Of a stretch of DNA of 64,000 nucleotides, positions 1 to 9,150 are shown piece after piece. Source of the DNA: Gracilariopsis chorda (taxonomy: Eukaryota; Rhodophyta; Florideophyceae; Gracilariales; Gracilariaceae). The position numbers were made by a program, and so were the translations under genes. Numbering within the stretch: the first letter of the stretch is position 1; each line of letters begins with the position of its first letter. The notes under the pieces were generated by a model, which saw only the letters and a program-made list of their open reading frames with translations, was not told where the DNA came from and ran no database searches. The stretch lies in NCBI GenBank assembly GCA_003194525.1, contig NBIV01000098.1, positions 186,001-250,000 of the forward strand, in the 5' to 3' direction.

Positions 1-964
1 TAGTCAAACCGCTGGAGATGTTGGCGGATGACGAAGCGAGGGAGAGATGTTTTGGCGGCCTTTTGGTTTTGCGTGGAATCAGGATGCGCTGGAAGGCGTG
101 AATAGAACGCTACAAAGCTCTGTAGGCGTTTGGTGTGGGCGTCTTCTGCACGTGAAGATTGAAGATTTGGGGACCGGCAGTTACCCTTTCGTACCATCGA
201 TTGTAGGTGAGAGCGCTTGCAATGGACGAGCAGGTGCATGTATGTACCCTTCGTATGTCATGAGGAGGCGCTCGAATGCCATGTGTGGGGTTTCGTGTGG
301 ATCGTCACGTGACCCGGCATGACGCAACACAATACACCGCAAGTTGCTCGCCACACAAATGCTAGCAGAGTCGTACAACTGTTATTTGTCTAACAATTTG
401 CGAAATGCTGACGATCAGAACCGCCTCCCCCTTCAACACCCATCCAAGCAACACCCGTATGTACAGTATGTAGAGTTATCTAGCAGACGCAAGCTACAAA
501 ACTGTCGGGGCTAAGCCAGAAACCGTGCAGCCAAATCACCATTGCGCAGGTGTGCGCCGCGGCTTTGCACACGCTGGCATCAGCGTCGGTACTCAGTGTT
601 GTGAGAGAGGCGGTTGTGTAGATAGAACCCCAAGTCGATGACCATGACCATCGACCCATGGTAAATTGACTCCATTCACTGCTCAGTTTGAAGAGCAGTA
701 TGTAAACGGTACCCGTACTTGTATACTTTCAAAATGAAAAAGATAAAACAGAGAGCCGTTTTTAAACATGTTTGCAACGCTCCGCGTCAAGCGTTTAGAA
801 GGTACTCGCGCGGAGACCGCATCGCAAGAAGCATGTGGTATCGTAAACATATGTGAAACAGCGAGACTCGATTGCAAAATGCGTTCAACGGCGCGAACGC
901 GCACAAACCCGTGGCGCCACCGGAGAAGAAGAGAACACAAAAAGAAAAAAAAAAAGGGACACGT
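1..964. other. Left-edge region without a supported gene
   Basis: No ORF here resembles a known family. The frame open from base 3 to a TGA at 99-101 could be the last ~32 codons of a gene lying mostly left of the window, but this is too short to judge. The part next to base 964 is the 3' flank of the translocator gene. A GGGTACATACG-type motif (as TGTACCCTTCGTATG, 243-257) recurs elsewhere in the window. Confidence 0.4.
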
Positions 965-2179
965 TTACGCGCTTCTCTTCTTCTCTGGGAAGTAATTCTT
1001 GGTTACCGAATACAGCAGCACGCCTAGCAGCGCAACGGAAGAGCCAAGAGCATTGGCCTTGGTGATTGGGTTTTGGAAAACAAACACCGAGGTAACAATG
1101 ATGACCACCCTCTTAACAGTGTTTGCAACCGCGTGCGTAATAGGGTGCACCGAGTCGAGTGCCTTGAACGCCACCTCTTGATACAGATAAAAGAACAGTC
1201 CTGAAATAAAAATGTAGAGCATTAATTTGGGAGCGGTCACAACGGCGGCCGCTCCGACCGTAGCCGTGTTCCATGCACTCATGAGCTTGGCGGGGTGGTC
1301 AATGATGAGCGCAACCGGTGCGAGAAGGATTGTGGACATGATGGAAAGAACTGCAAACAAATTGGCGGGGTCCATGTTTTTGCCCTTGGGCTTGTTCATG
1401 GATAGCTTTGAGAACAGGTTTCGTGCGGTGAACGCAAAGTTGGAGGTCATTGCGGAGAGGAATCCCAGCCAGGTGAACGACACCTCTGAGACGGACGCCA
1501 TCACCACACCGGTGACTACGGGCAGCAGTGAGAGATAGACGGGCAGGGGAAAGACTGAGTTGAGAAAAAAGGCCGATCCGACCACATTCACGAACGGTTC
1601 CATGCTCTTGACGACGTGCGTGAACGATACGGCTACGGCGCCCAGTGAAACCACTGTGGACACGTGACCGACGATATGCCCGAGCGAAATCGGTAACATG
1701 GTCTTTAAAACTTGTTTGGGGACTGTTGGCGCGCGCCGAAGACGGAGCGCCCAGATCGGCAGCACGTATAAAACTCCGACCAGAAGTTGCACCCAGGAGA
1801 CGAACCATGGGACTGGAAACCAGTTGAGCACCCTCTTGTTTGAGATGTTGTACACGATATTAAACGCATACCACAGAAGAATGTACAGGCCAACCTTGAA
1901 ACGATTGACCTTCTTGGCGACGGGTTGTACATCGGGTGGCTGTTGCTGCTGCTGCTGCTGAGACGGCAGTGGCTTTGCGGTATCCGAAGCGCCAGACGCG
2001 CTAGCGCGTAGGCGGGGGGGAGTGACGGCAGTCAGGCGCGGTCGCAGTGGAGCGAAGAAGGCTGTACGCGCGCGGAACGGCTGACGTGAGGTGGGCGATG
2101 TGGGGCGACTAGAACGGGTATGGAAGGTTGGAACGGATGTGAAGGCTGCTCGCACTGCGGCGGAGGCGACGAACACCAT
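965..2179 (-). CDS. TPT: Plastid triose-phosphate/phosphate translocator
   Basis: 404-residue drug/metabolite-transporter-fold protein of the plastidic phosphate translocator family, which exchanges triose phosphate or 3-phosphoglycerate for phosphate across the inner plastid envelope. The first ~88 residues are rich in S, T, R and A with a seven-Gln run (74-80) and look like a plastid transit region; about 8-10 hydrophobic segments follow. From memory of the Galdieria TPT structure, substrate residues H185, T188, K204, Y339, K362 and R363 align with H172, T175, K191 (in THVVKSMEP), Y333 and the K356-R357 pair (in NTVKRVV). This supports a triose-phosphate specificity rather than PEP transport, though paralogues (GPT, PPT) share much of this. 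Start is a true ATG (CAT at 2177-2179). It is divergent from the MMADHC-like gene. Single exon. Confidence 0.9.
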   Translation of the reverse strand: MVFVASAAVRAAFTSVPTFHTRSSRPTSPTSRQPFRARTAFFAPLRPRLTAVTPPRLRASASGASDTAKPLPSQQQQQQQPPDVQPVAKKVNRFKVGLYILLWYAFNIVYNISNKRVLNWFPVPWFVSWVQLLVGVLYVLPIWALRLRRAPTVPKQVLKTMLPISLGHIVGHVSTVVSLGAVAVSFTHVVKSMEPFVNVVGSAFFLNSVFPLPVYLSLLPVVTGVVMASVSEVSFTWLGFLSAMTSNFAFTARNLFSKLSMNKPKGKNMDPANLFAVLSIMSTILLAPVALIIDHPAKLMSAWNTATVGAAAVVTAPKLMLYIFISGLFFYLYQEVAFKALDSVHPITHAVANTVKRVVIIVTSVFVFQNPITKANALGSSVALLGVLLYSVTKNYFPEKKRSA

Positions 2180-2548
2180 TGCGGGGGGAGGGGAGGCGGA
2201 TGGGGGGGCAGGCGGCTCTGTGCGCGCGCACGCAATGGGGGTGGGGGGGGGTCGGGGCGAGTCGGCAATTGTGGAGGCACTTTTATGAAGCTACGAGGTT
2301 TTGGAGAGCGGTGTGGTTTGTGGTGTCCGCAGGTTGCGGAGCATTTGGGCGAAGGAGCACGGCAGCCACACGCGTCGCGCGTCGAGCTGTAGCTGATCCG
2401 CGGCGATGATCTGCGGGGCGTGCGCGGTGGACGGCGTGGCATGCGTGGCCGAATCTTTGGCAAGAACGGTATGTAGCTGGGAAGCCATGGCGCTCGGGGG
2501 GGGGGGGGGGGGTTGGCAAGGGTGTTGCGTGCGTGTGGAAAGAGCGCG
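2180..2548. promoter_or_regulatory. Divergent promoter region TPT / MMADHC-like
   Basis: About 370 bases between two divergently oriented start codons, so it must hold both 5' regions. It is G-rich on the + strand and carries an unbroken run of 17 G (2496-2512). No clear TATA box was seen. Shared control of the two genes is only inferred from the arrangement. Confidence 0.45.
2496..2512 (+). repeat. Homopolymer of 17 G
   Basis: Seventeen consecutive G bases lie 36 bases before the ATG of the MMADHC-like gene. Such a tract can form a G-quadruplex and is hypervariable and error-prone in sequencing. If its true length differs, the ATG at 2487 could come into frame and add an N-terminal extension. 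Confidence 0.9.
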
Positions 2549-3091
2549 ATGGAGGACCGCGGAAGGGGACGTCGCGCGGCGGATACGGTGTTGCATCCAA
2601 CGCTTTCCGACGCTTTCGAGGGGCTGGAATACTCTGTACACGTGCCGGCGGCGAGCGTACGTCGGGAGTTGAAGACGGTGTTCCCCGGGACGGACGTGGG
2701 GCAAATACTGGTGGTGCCGACTGTGCAGCAGGCTCGGTGCTCGCTGCTAAGCTGGGGCGAGGAGCAGGCGGAGGAGAAGGACCGGCTGTTGGAGCGGTTT
2801 GTGAGGTGGTGCGAGGCGGTGAAGAAGGCGGTGTTGAAGCGCGAGACGGCGTGGATCGACGCGGTGGACCCGGCGTCCGGCGTGGCGCTGTGGGGAGGCG
2901 CGGCCGGCGTGTATAACGAGGTGGACGGTTTTGCGCGCACGCTCGGGTACGACGTGCAGCTTGTGGGGTCGTGCCCGATTCTGGAGCACCCCGCGTGGCG
3001 CTTCCGCTCGTACCCCGCGACGCTATTCTGCGCCGCGCGCCGAAATACGCTGTTGCACGCGCTGGCGGAGGTGAATGGCGCCACTTCGTGA
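2549..3091 (+). CDS. MMADHC (CblD)-like cobalamin trafficking protein
   Basis: 180 residues from the ATG at 2549; upstream codons in frame offer only TTG. The C-terminal two thirds resembles the MMADHC family (methylmalonic aciduria and homocystinuria type D protein), with the pattern ETAWIDAVDP near the middle followed by VYNEVDGFARTLGYDV and an HPAWRFRSYPATLF segment. In animals MMADHC works with MMACHC to hand processed cobalamin to cytosolic methionine synthase and mitochondrial mutase. Algal homologues fit use of external vitamin B12. The protein is shorter than the animal form (about 296 residues) and lacks its long N-terminal part. It lies 175 bases upstream of the PPase fusion on the same strand. 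Family assignment is by motif memory, not search. Confidence 0.75.
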   Translation: MEDRGRGRRAADTVLHPTLSDAFEGLEYSVHVPAASVRRELKTVFPGTDVGQILVVPTVQQARCSLLSWGEEQAEEKDRLLERFVRWCEAVKKAVLKRETAWIDAVDPASGVALWGGAAGVYNEVDGFARTLGYDVQLVGSCPILEHPAWRFRSYPATLFCAARRNTLLHALAEVNGATS

Positions 3092-3266
3092 CTGCTGGAA
3101 TACGTGGCTGCTGACATTAAAATATGTGGTGTTGGTGCCTCACCTGCGCCGCACGTGTCGCCCATCGCTTCTTTTCTTCTTCCACATTTACATAGCCATT
3201 CGCTGCCTCCCCCTTTCCTCCCATTCACCCCCCCTCCCCCACCCTAACCACCACCTTCTTCCAAAC

Positions 3267-5215
3267 ATGACCCACGCTACAGACCCTGAGCAGCCCCATC
3301 CAGACGCCCAGTACAGTCTTATTCGAGTCGAGGACCCCTCCGATAAGGACAACTCCGACTTCAAGTACTACTTTAACAAGGATGCGCACGGCGTCATCAA
3401 CCCCTTGCATGACATCCCCCTCTACGCAGATAAGGACAATGGTATCCTCAACTTCATCTGTGAGATCCCCCGATGGACCAACGCCAAGCTGGAACTGCAT
3501 ACCAAGAGTCCGCTCGCCCCCATCGTGCAGGACACCAAGAAGGGTAAGAAACGATTCGTGCACAACGTGTATCCGTACAAGGGATACATCTGGAACTACG
3601 GCTGCTTCCCGCAAACCTGGGAAGATCCTACTCAGGTCCACATGGAAACCGGCGCCCTGGGCGACGGAGACCCGCTCGATGTCTGCGAAATCGGAAGCAA
3701 GGCTTGTCGAATTGGTGAGGTTATGCAGGTGAAGGTTTTGGGAGTGCTTGGCATGATTGATGAGGGCGAAATGGATTGGAAGATTATTGTTGTCAATGTT
3801 GATGACCCTATTGCTCATGACCTTCACGATGTTGACGATCTCTACCGCGTCTTTCCGGGCTTGTTGCATGCTACCTTTTCCTGGTTCCGCACCTACAAGA
3901 TTCCGGACGGTAAGGCGCTCAACTTGTTTGCCTTCCGCGAACAGGTGCAGAGTGCCCCTTATGCCAGGGAGGTCATTGAAGAGTGTCATCACAGTTGGAG
4001 CAAACTGCTTTCTGCACAACTGGCGCACAACAACATCAACTGCCTTAATACCACCTTGAAGCAGTCCAACTTTTACACCTCGGTCGACAAAGCGCGCCAA
4101 GTCGTCGATCAGGCTATCAAGGACATGGAGGCCAATGCAGATGACCAACTGGACAACTCCATTGGCCGATCCAACTCTTGGCTGGACATGACTGTCATTC
4201 CGCCCCCGCACTTTGAGGAGAACGGCGCGTCAAACGTCAAGCCCATGTTGACCATCAAGAGGTTTTGCACCGAGTTGCAACGCAAGTTCCCGCACGGATC
4301 CAACGATCTCAGTCTGCTCATCACCGAGCTAGGCGTCGCCTTCAAGTGCGTTCGTGCGCAGCTTTGTGACGCGCCGAATGCCAGTTTTTCGTCACTCGCC
4401 GCATTTGCAAACTCTCAGATTCACGCCTCGCTCGCTTCGTCGGGTCTTTGCTGTCTTATCTTCAGTTCCATCTCCAATCAACCTATGGCGTTGGAGGCCG
4501 GCACGGATGTTGGCAATTACATCGTCGTGTATAACCCGCTGTGCGGCGTTCCTGGCGCGTCCATGGGCTCCATCTTTTCGGTGTATTACCGCAAATCGGC
4601 GCCTGGAAAGGAGGGAGACACTGCTGATTTGTTGCAGCGACCAGGCTTTGAACAGGTTGCGGCTGGCTATTGTATGTACGGCTCTTCTACGTACCTCACG
4701 TTCAGTATGGGGTATGGGGTGCATATCTTTACTCTGGATACGGTGTCAGGACATTTTGTGCTTTCTAAACAGCATGTGCACACGCCGCAATCGGGCGCGC
4801 TGTACTCTGTGGACACCTCTGTGTTGCCGAACGTTGTGGACGGCGTGAAGAAGTACGTGGATGAGCTTGAAAGTGAGGGCAGCGGAAGGAAGTTCAGGCA
4901 TTTGAACAACCTTGTTGCCAACTTTCATAACGTGCTTACGAAGGGGGTATTCTTATGCTGCCGGGTCCGCAGAAAAAGGACCTTGCCAAGTTCCTCTCTG
5001 AAGCTGCGCCGCTTGCGTTTGTGGCGAGGCAGGCGGGTGGTCGCGCTAGTGTGGGTAAGAGAACTCTGCTGGAATTGTCGGCGTGGAGCCTTGAAATGAG
5101 CGTTCCTTTGTTTGTTGGCTCGGCGAAGGACGTGGATCACTTGGAAGAACTTGTTTTGGGACATTCGATTGAAGAGAAGAACAAGGTGGATCCGAGTAAG
5201 AACCTTACGATTTAA
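3267..5215 (+). CDS. Soluble inorganic pyrophosphatase fused to degenerate FBPase domain (frame interrupted)
   Basis: Reads as a ~649-residue protein if a one-base frame break at 4943-4947 is bridged. Residues ~20-310 are a eukaryotic family I pyrophosphatase: CEIPRWTNAKLE (65-76), GKKRFV, the signature DGDPLDV (133-139), DEGEMDWK and YKIPDGK are all intact, so PPi hydrolysis is expected. Residues ~328-640 align along the whole length of fructose-1,6-bisphosphatase: TIKRFC near its start, AAGYCMYGSSTYL, LVANFHNVL, then after the break EAAPLAFVARQAGG. The metal-binding FBPase box DPLDGSSN is here NPLCGVPG (423-430), the acidic pair upstream is lost, and the YSINEG and RYVGS substrate positions are altered (YSVDTS, RHLNN). 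I infer a non-catalytic, perhaps ligand-sensing domain. Start ATG follows a pyrimidine-rich leader; the translocator gene is a near neighbour. Confidence 0.85.
4943..4947 (+). other. One-base frame break in a G run inside the FBPase-like domain
   Basis: The upstream frame reads Thr-Lys-Gly-Val-Phe-Leu and then hits non-homologous sequence, stopping at 5099. The frame one base back reads Thr-Lys-Gly-Gly-Ile-Leu and continues the FBPase homology to a TAA at 5213-5215. One extra G in GGGGG, or a -1 slip of the ribosome on GGG, gives the same joined product. A sequencing or assembly homopolymer error is the simplest explanation. Confidence 0.85.
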
Positions 5216-5228
5216 AGGCGTGTGCGTG

Positions 5229-5284
5229 TGCTGCTGCTGTTGCTGCTGTTGCTGCTGTTGCTGCTGTTGCTGCTGTTGCTGTTG
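5229..5284 (+). repeat. 9-bp microsatellite (TGCTGCTGT)n
   Basis: About six imperfect copies of a 9-base CTG-type unit directly after the stop codon of the PPase-FBPase gene, followed by a short GGT run. It probably lies in the 3' untranslated region. Confidence 0.9.
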
Positions 5285-5565
5285 AGGTGGTGGTGGTGGT
5301 TGCTGTTGTCGTGGTTGATGTTGTTGTGGGATGTAGCTTGCAGTGTCTTTGTTCTCTTCTCTCGCGGTTTGTATGAGTAGTGTTTCCTTTTTTCTTTTTT
5401 TTTCTTGTTTTGTTTTGTTGGGGGTTTTTTTTCTGAGATGAGTTTGAGAGATAGACGGTGCTGTACGGTGACCGCAGTTGGGGCGCTCGAGTGGCTGGCC
5501 TTCTTTTTGTGGTAAAGTTGTGTCTACGGTTGGCTGTCCGCGCTCTATAGTCTGTTGTTCAGCAC

Positions 5566-5571
5566 AATAAA
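5566..5571 (+). promoter_or_regulatory. Polyadenylation signal AATAAA
   Basis: AATAAA about 350 bases after the stop codon of the PPase-FBPase gene and on the same strand, after a T-rich stretch. It would give a long 3' UTR containing the CTG-type repeat. Confidence 0.5.
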
Positions 5572-6329
5572 GTTATGGTGGCTACCGTCGGTAGCTTTTG
5601 GGATTCGACTATGCTGCCATGGGGCGGAGATTGGTGGTTTGGTGTGCGGTGTGGCGCATTTGCATGATGGGAGTGTGTCTTAGAAAGGGTATGTATACAG
5701 TATGTACAGTATGTGGTGCGAGAGGTTTGGACGTTTTGTACTGTAGTGTGCAGGGCGTGTGATGCTACGTGGCAGGGGTGTGGAGCAGGTTGGGCTCCGG
5801 AAGGCGGCTTTCATTTGCTGATGAAAGGCGTTCGTGGTGGGCGGTGCTGAAGCGGGCTGGTTTGTGGGTATGGCGCGTGGATGAGTGTGGTGGTTTCGCT
5901 GAGCAGTGGAACGCGCATCGTTGCGCGCGCCACGGTTGAAGTGGGGCTTGGGGTGGGGCGGTTCGGGAGGTGTGCGGCGGCAAGCGGGGTGGGAGTCACG
6001 AGACATGTGTGTGGTGGTTGTGCGTGCAGCACCGCTCACTTTCGGAGAGATGACGGCGAGAGGCGTAGCGTCGTGGATGGGAGGCGATGTGATGTGGCGG
6101 CCACGACAGCAAGCGACGACTGATACAAGCTGCTAACTGTTAGCGCTGCACAAGAGCGGCGCCGAGAATATTTATTATTGTGTGTCTGTGTGTCCTCTTC
6201 TTCGAGTTCTTTGTGCAACCGATGGCAGTGAAGTAAACCTACTTATATGCTTCTCGGTTGTAACAGAAATCTTCCACGTGGCAAGTAGCTGGAGGGTTAC
6301 TTGCCATGCTACCCAATAAGATACGGAAT

Positions 6330-6360
6330 AGCAATGACATTGCTAACTTATGTCATTGCT
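6330..6360. repeat. Inverted repeat, 11-bp arms
   Basis: AGCAATGACAT (6330-6340) and its exact reverse complement ATGTCATTGCT (6350-6360) are separated by nine bases. A second short hairpin (GGCAAGTA/TACTTGCC, 6280-6305) lies just upstream. Confidence 0.8.
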
Positions 6361-6782
6361 GTCTTCACGTGTCTGACACGTATGACACTAACTTACACAC
6401 AGCCGCTTTCCAACTGGCGTGGCGCGCAGCGCGGGCGGCAGCCGAACACACTGGGGTAGAGTTGGACATGGTCGCGCTCGAGGACCTCTTCGTCAGCGCA
6501 CAGAAAGGGGAACGAGGAGCGATTGAATCTCTTCTTCGGCTTCTTGCCTTCGCTTCCCCGGGCCGGTTGGTCCGGCCCAATTTATTGAGTAGTCCAAGCC
6601 AAAAATGCTCCGAGTATCCTCCTCAGCAGCGCGAGCAGCGCCCGAGCTCACTGAACTACATCTGGGTAGTGATAGTGATCTTAGTGATAGGACTGTCTAG
6701 TAGGACAGGCTGTTACACACACTGCCCGAAGCAGCGGGGACCGAGCAAAGGGAAAGACAGTTGGAGTCGATTGGACGACGGC

Positions 6783-6837
6783 CGTTGTGTAAGCCTTGCG
6801 CCGTGCAACAGTTGGACGGCCTAAGGCTTACACAACG
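6783..6837. repeat. Inverted repeat, 15-bp arms
   Basis: CGTTGTGTAAGCCTT at 6783-6797 is matched by its exact reverse complement AAGGCTTACACAACG near 6823-6837, with about 25 bases between. It could be a small foldback element or an RNA hairpin. Confidence 0.8.
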
Positions 6838-7672
6838 GGCGTGTGCCACGTGGCGCGCGGCAACGAGCCGCGGTGACGTGTTGGCCGTGACGGCCGACGG
6901 GAGCGCATCAGCGCGTTGTGCGCAGTGCGACCGTTGCGACGCGTGTGGGCGGTGCTTTTGCTTCTGCTGCTGCCTTGGACTATATATCTAATCTGCAATG
7001 TAGTGCTGTGTGACTACAGTTTGCACCGACACGCAAATACGTGCACGTGAGCTCCGAATAATCGGATGCATAATGGCTACTGTAGAATCCGACCCTTCCG
7101 GACCAGCGGATACCTACCGGATACTATATAGAGGCAAGCAGTCTCTCCTTCCTTAAGCAATAAACTCAAAAAGACATACCGACACACTGATACAACAGAC
7201 ACTCGCCCGCTACCGCTGAATGCAGCAACACCATGACGAGCAGTCAACGAGGGGCGCGCAGAAAACAGCGCGCGCGTGTCACGCAGTGCGCAGTTGCGAG
7301 CCGCAAACTTTTTTTTCTACTGTTGGTGCCGAGCGCTGGCGCGCGCTGCTGACGTCACACACTCTGCTCTGTGCGCTCTTTCGCGTGCAGCAACGGCTCC
7401 ACTCGGCTGCGTGCAACCGACAACAAACGAACAACAGCGCGCTGTGTTTGTCAGTAGTACGCGTGAAAAACAACAAAGCCACAGTAGTTTTAACTTTATG
7501 TTATCCGATCGAAAACATGTGCAGTCTTTTATTTACTGTACAAAAACCACACTACGCGGAATTACAGTATGAACCGCAAAACAAAAAAGGAAAAACGCAC
7601 ACGGCCCACACACAGCGCGCACACCCCTCAGCACGCCGCACAAAGAAAAGAAAAAAAGGGAAACAAAAAAAC

Positions 7673-8674
7673 TCAAGTCTCACCGGTACGTTCCTTTTCG
7701 GCTTGCCTCACAAAGTACGGACCAATGGTTGTGACCATGAAGGCCAAGCCGGCGTGCAGCGCGGTGGCACCGTCAAGTGGCGCAGCTATTGTCAAGTCCT
7801 GTTGCGCCAACTGCGCGATCGAAAAGTTGAGGAACGCCATCAGGTACACGGCGCCAGACAGCATGTAGTACAACGACGGCACGCTCATTCCCGACGCAGC
7901 CACGCCCATTCCGGCCACGCCCCACAGCAGCATCGCCACGCCGGTGGCAATGGTGAATTCGGGCAGGGTGCCCACGTTTGGCGGCGACACGAAAAACTGC
8001 CCGTTCGGGAGCTTGCTCTGCACCATGGCGCCGGTGATGATTGTCCACAGCCCCGCAAACGCCATGTTGCCGTTCCAGAACATGGCGCGCATCTTGTTGC
8101 CGGACTGCTGCTTGAGGAAGTCGCGTCCCGTGGCAGCGCTCACCAGGCGCCCAAACAACAGGAACTGGCCGCCCTGCAGCGCGAGGCAGAAGTGGAACGA
8201 AGTGAGAATGCCGAGCGTCACAAAGAACCTGAACTCACCCTGAGTGAAGCCTGGGTTGGGCGGCATCGGCGCGTCACTGGAGGCGCGGAACGCGGGTTGC
8301 ACAAACACAAACACGATGAACACAAACCAGCCCATGGCGGACTGCAGCGCCATGCTCACCTTGGTGACGGAGGTGTTGTACCAGCGCAGCACGAAGGCGG
8401 CGGCTCCCACGAAGAAACCGATCAGTCCGAACGCCACCTCCAGAAGACCGCCGATGAAGAACAGCACCACCGGCGCGTTGTTGGGGTCGCGACGGGTGAT
8501 GCCGACTGACGGGTTGGATTGGGTGAAGCGAATTGCACCTTCGTTGATGACGAGCAAACTCCACAGCGTCAGCAGCGCGGCGGTTTCCATGAAGGCAAGC
8601 GTCTTCTTGTTGAACATCTGCTTGTCGTCGCCCACACCGGCCTCGACATCGTGTTGCTGTTCTGCGGCGTCCAT
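7673..8674 (-). CDS. Unrecognised 8-TM membrane protein, copy 1
   Basis: 333 residues from the ATG at 8674, chosen because this start gives the same short N-terminal tail as the paralogue at 13531-14553; an upstream in-frame extension to 8827 lacks that similarity. About eight hydrophobic segments are visible. Sequence shared with copy 2 includes LLT.WS.LVINEGA.RF, TSFHFCLALQGGQF, K.RAMFWN.N.AFAGLW and AFLNF.I.QL near the last helices. The N-terminus before the first helix is short, acidic and soluble. I do not recognise the family. Conserved polar positions inside the membrane (the NEG of helix 1, HFC and QGG of helix 4) suggest a transporter or enzyme-like membrane role rather than a simple anchor. 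Confidence 0.85.
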   Translation of the reverse strand: MDAAEQQHDVEAGVGDDKQMFNKKTLAFMETAALLTLWSLLVINEGAIRFTQSNPSVGITRRDPNNAPVVLFFIGGLLEVAFGLIGFFVGAAAFVLRWYNTSVTKVSMALQSAMGWFVFIVFVFVQPAFRASSDAPMPPNPGFTQGEFRFFVTLGILTSFHFCLALQGGQFLLFGRLVSAATGRDFLKQQSGNKMRAMFWNGNMAFAGLWTIITGAMVQSKLPNGQFFVSPPNVGTLPEFTIATGVAMLLWGVAGMGVAASGMSVPSLYYMLSGAVYLMAFLNFSIAQLAQQDLTIAAPLDGATALHAGLAFMVTTIGPYFVRQAEKERTGET

Positions 8675-9150
8675 AGTAGAAGAGAGAGAGGATACGACTT
8701 GCAGATTTTCGGGAGTGGGTGGAAAAGGGGGGGAAGAGTGCGATTTAAGTACAGGAAGCGGGGCGGGAAGGTGCGGGCGAAGGTGTAGAAACAGGGAATG
8801 GCGCGAGTTCATTGTATGCGCGCGCACACGTGTGGAAACGGCACGCGCGTGACGCGGCGGAGAAACGCGCCGTCACGCGGTGCGCGCAGCGCGTCTGACG
8901 TTTCGGCGCGCAGCGGCGGCACAGCAAGGCGCGGCCGCCTGCCGCACGCGCGCGCCGTTTCGACGCCGCGTCTTCCGTGCCATTTTCGCTCGTTGCCACC
9001 TCGCTCTCTCGCTCTCGCCGTAACGGCCGCTCCTTTGATGCGCCCGCCGTCGCTGAAAGCCGCGCTTGCATCTCGCCGCCCTCAATTCACACCTCATCAA
9101 CTTCAACAACAACAACTCATCTACCGTGTCGCTAAATCACTCACTCAACG

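Larger units (their letters stand above)
5600..7672. other. Intergenic, hairpin-rich, no supported gene
   Basis: ORFs of up to 172 codons occur but none shows a recognisable domain. The stretch holds several perfect short inverted repeats (6330-6360, 6783-6837) and, at about 7120-7166, a TATA-like CTATATAG followed closely by AATAAA. That order is typical of LTR promoter/polyA regions, but I could not find matching ends or a target duplication. Nothing firmer can be said. Confidence 0.4.

Noticed and set aside
2032..3228. Minus-strand ORF of 398 codons
   Set aside because: Pro/Arg/Ser-rich antisense shadow of the translocator start and the MMADHC-like gene; no domain, and the opposite strand shows clear homology.
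3225..4211. Minus-strand ORF of 328 codons
   Set aside because: Antisense of the highly conserved pyrophosphatase domain; long only because of codon usage on the coding strand.
6306..6824. Plus-strand ORF of 172 codons
   Set aside because: Crosses several hairpins, has no recognisable domain and no supporting signals.
6711..7240. Solo LTR starting TGTTACACAC
   Set aside because: TATA and AATAAA spacing is LTR-like, but no matching 3' end or target duplication was found.
7220..8509. Plus-strand ORF of 429 codons
   Set aside because: Low-complexity His/Gln/Arg-rich mirror of the 8-TM gene on the minus strand, which has a paralogue supporting it.
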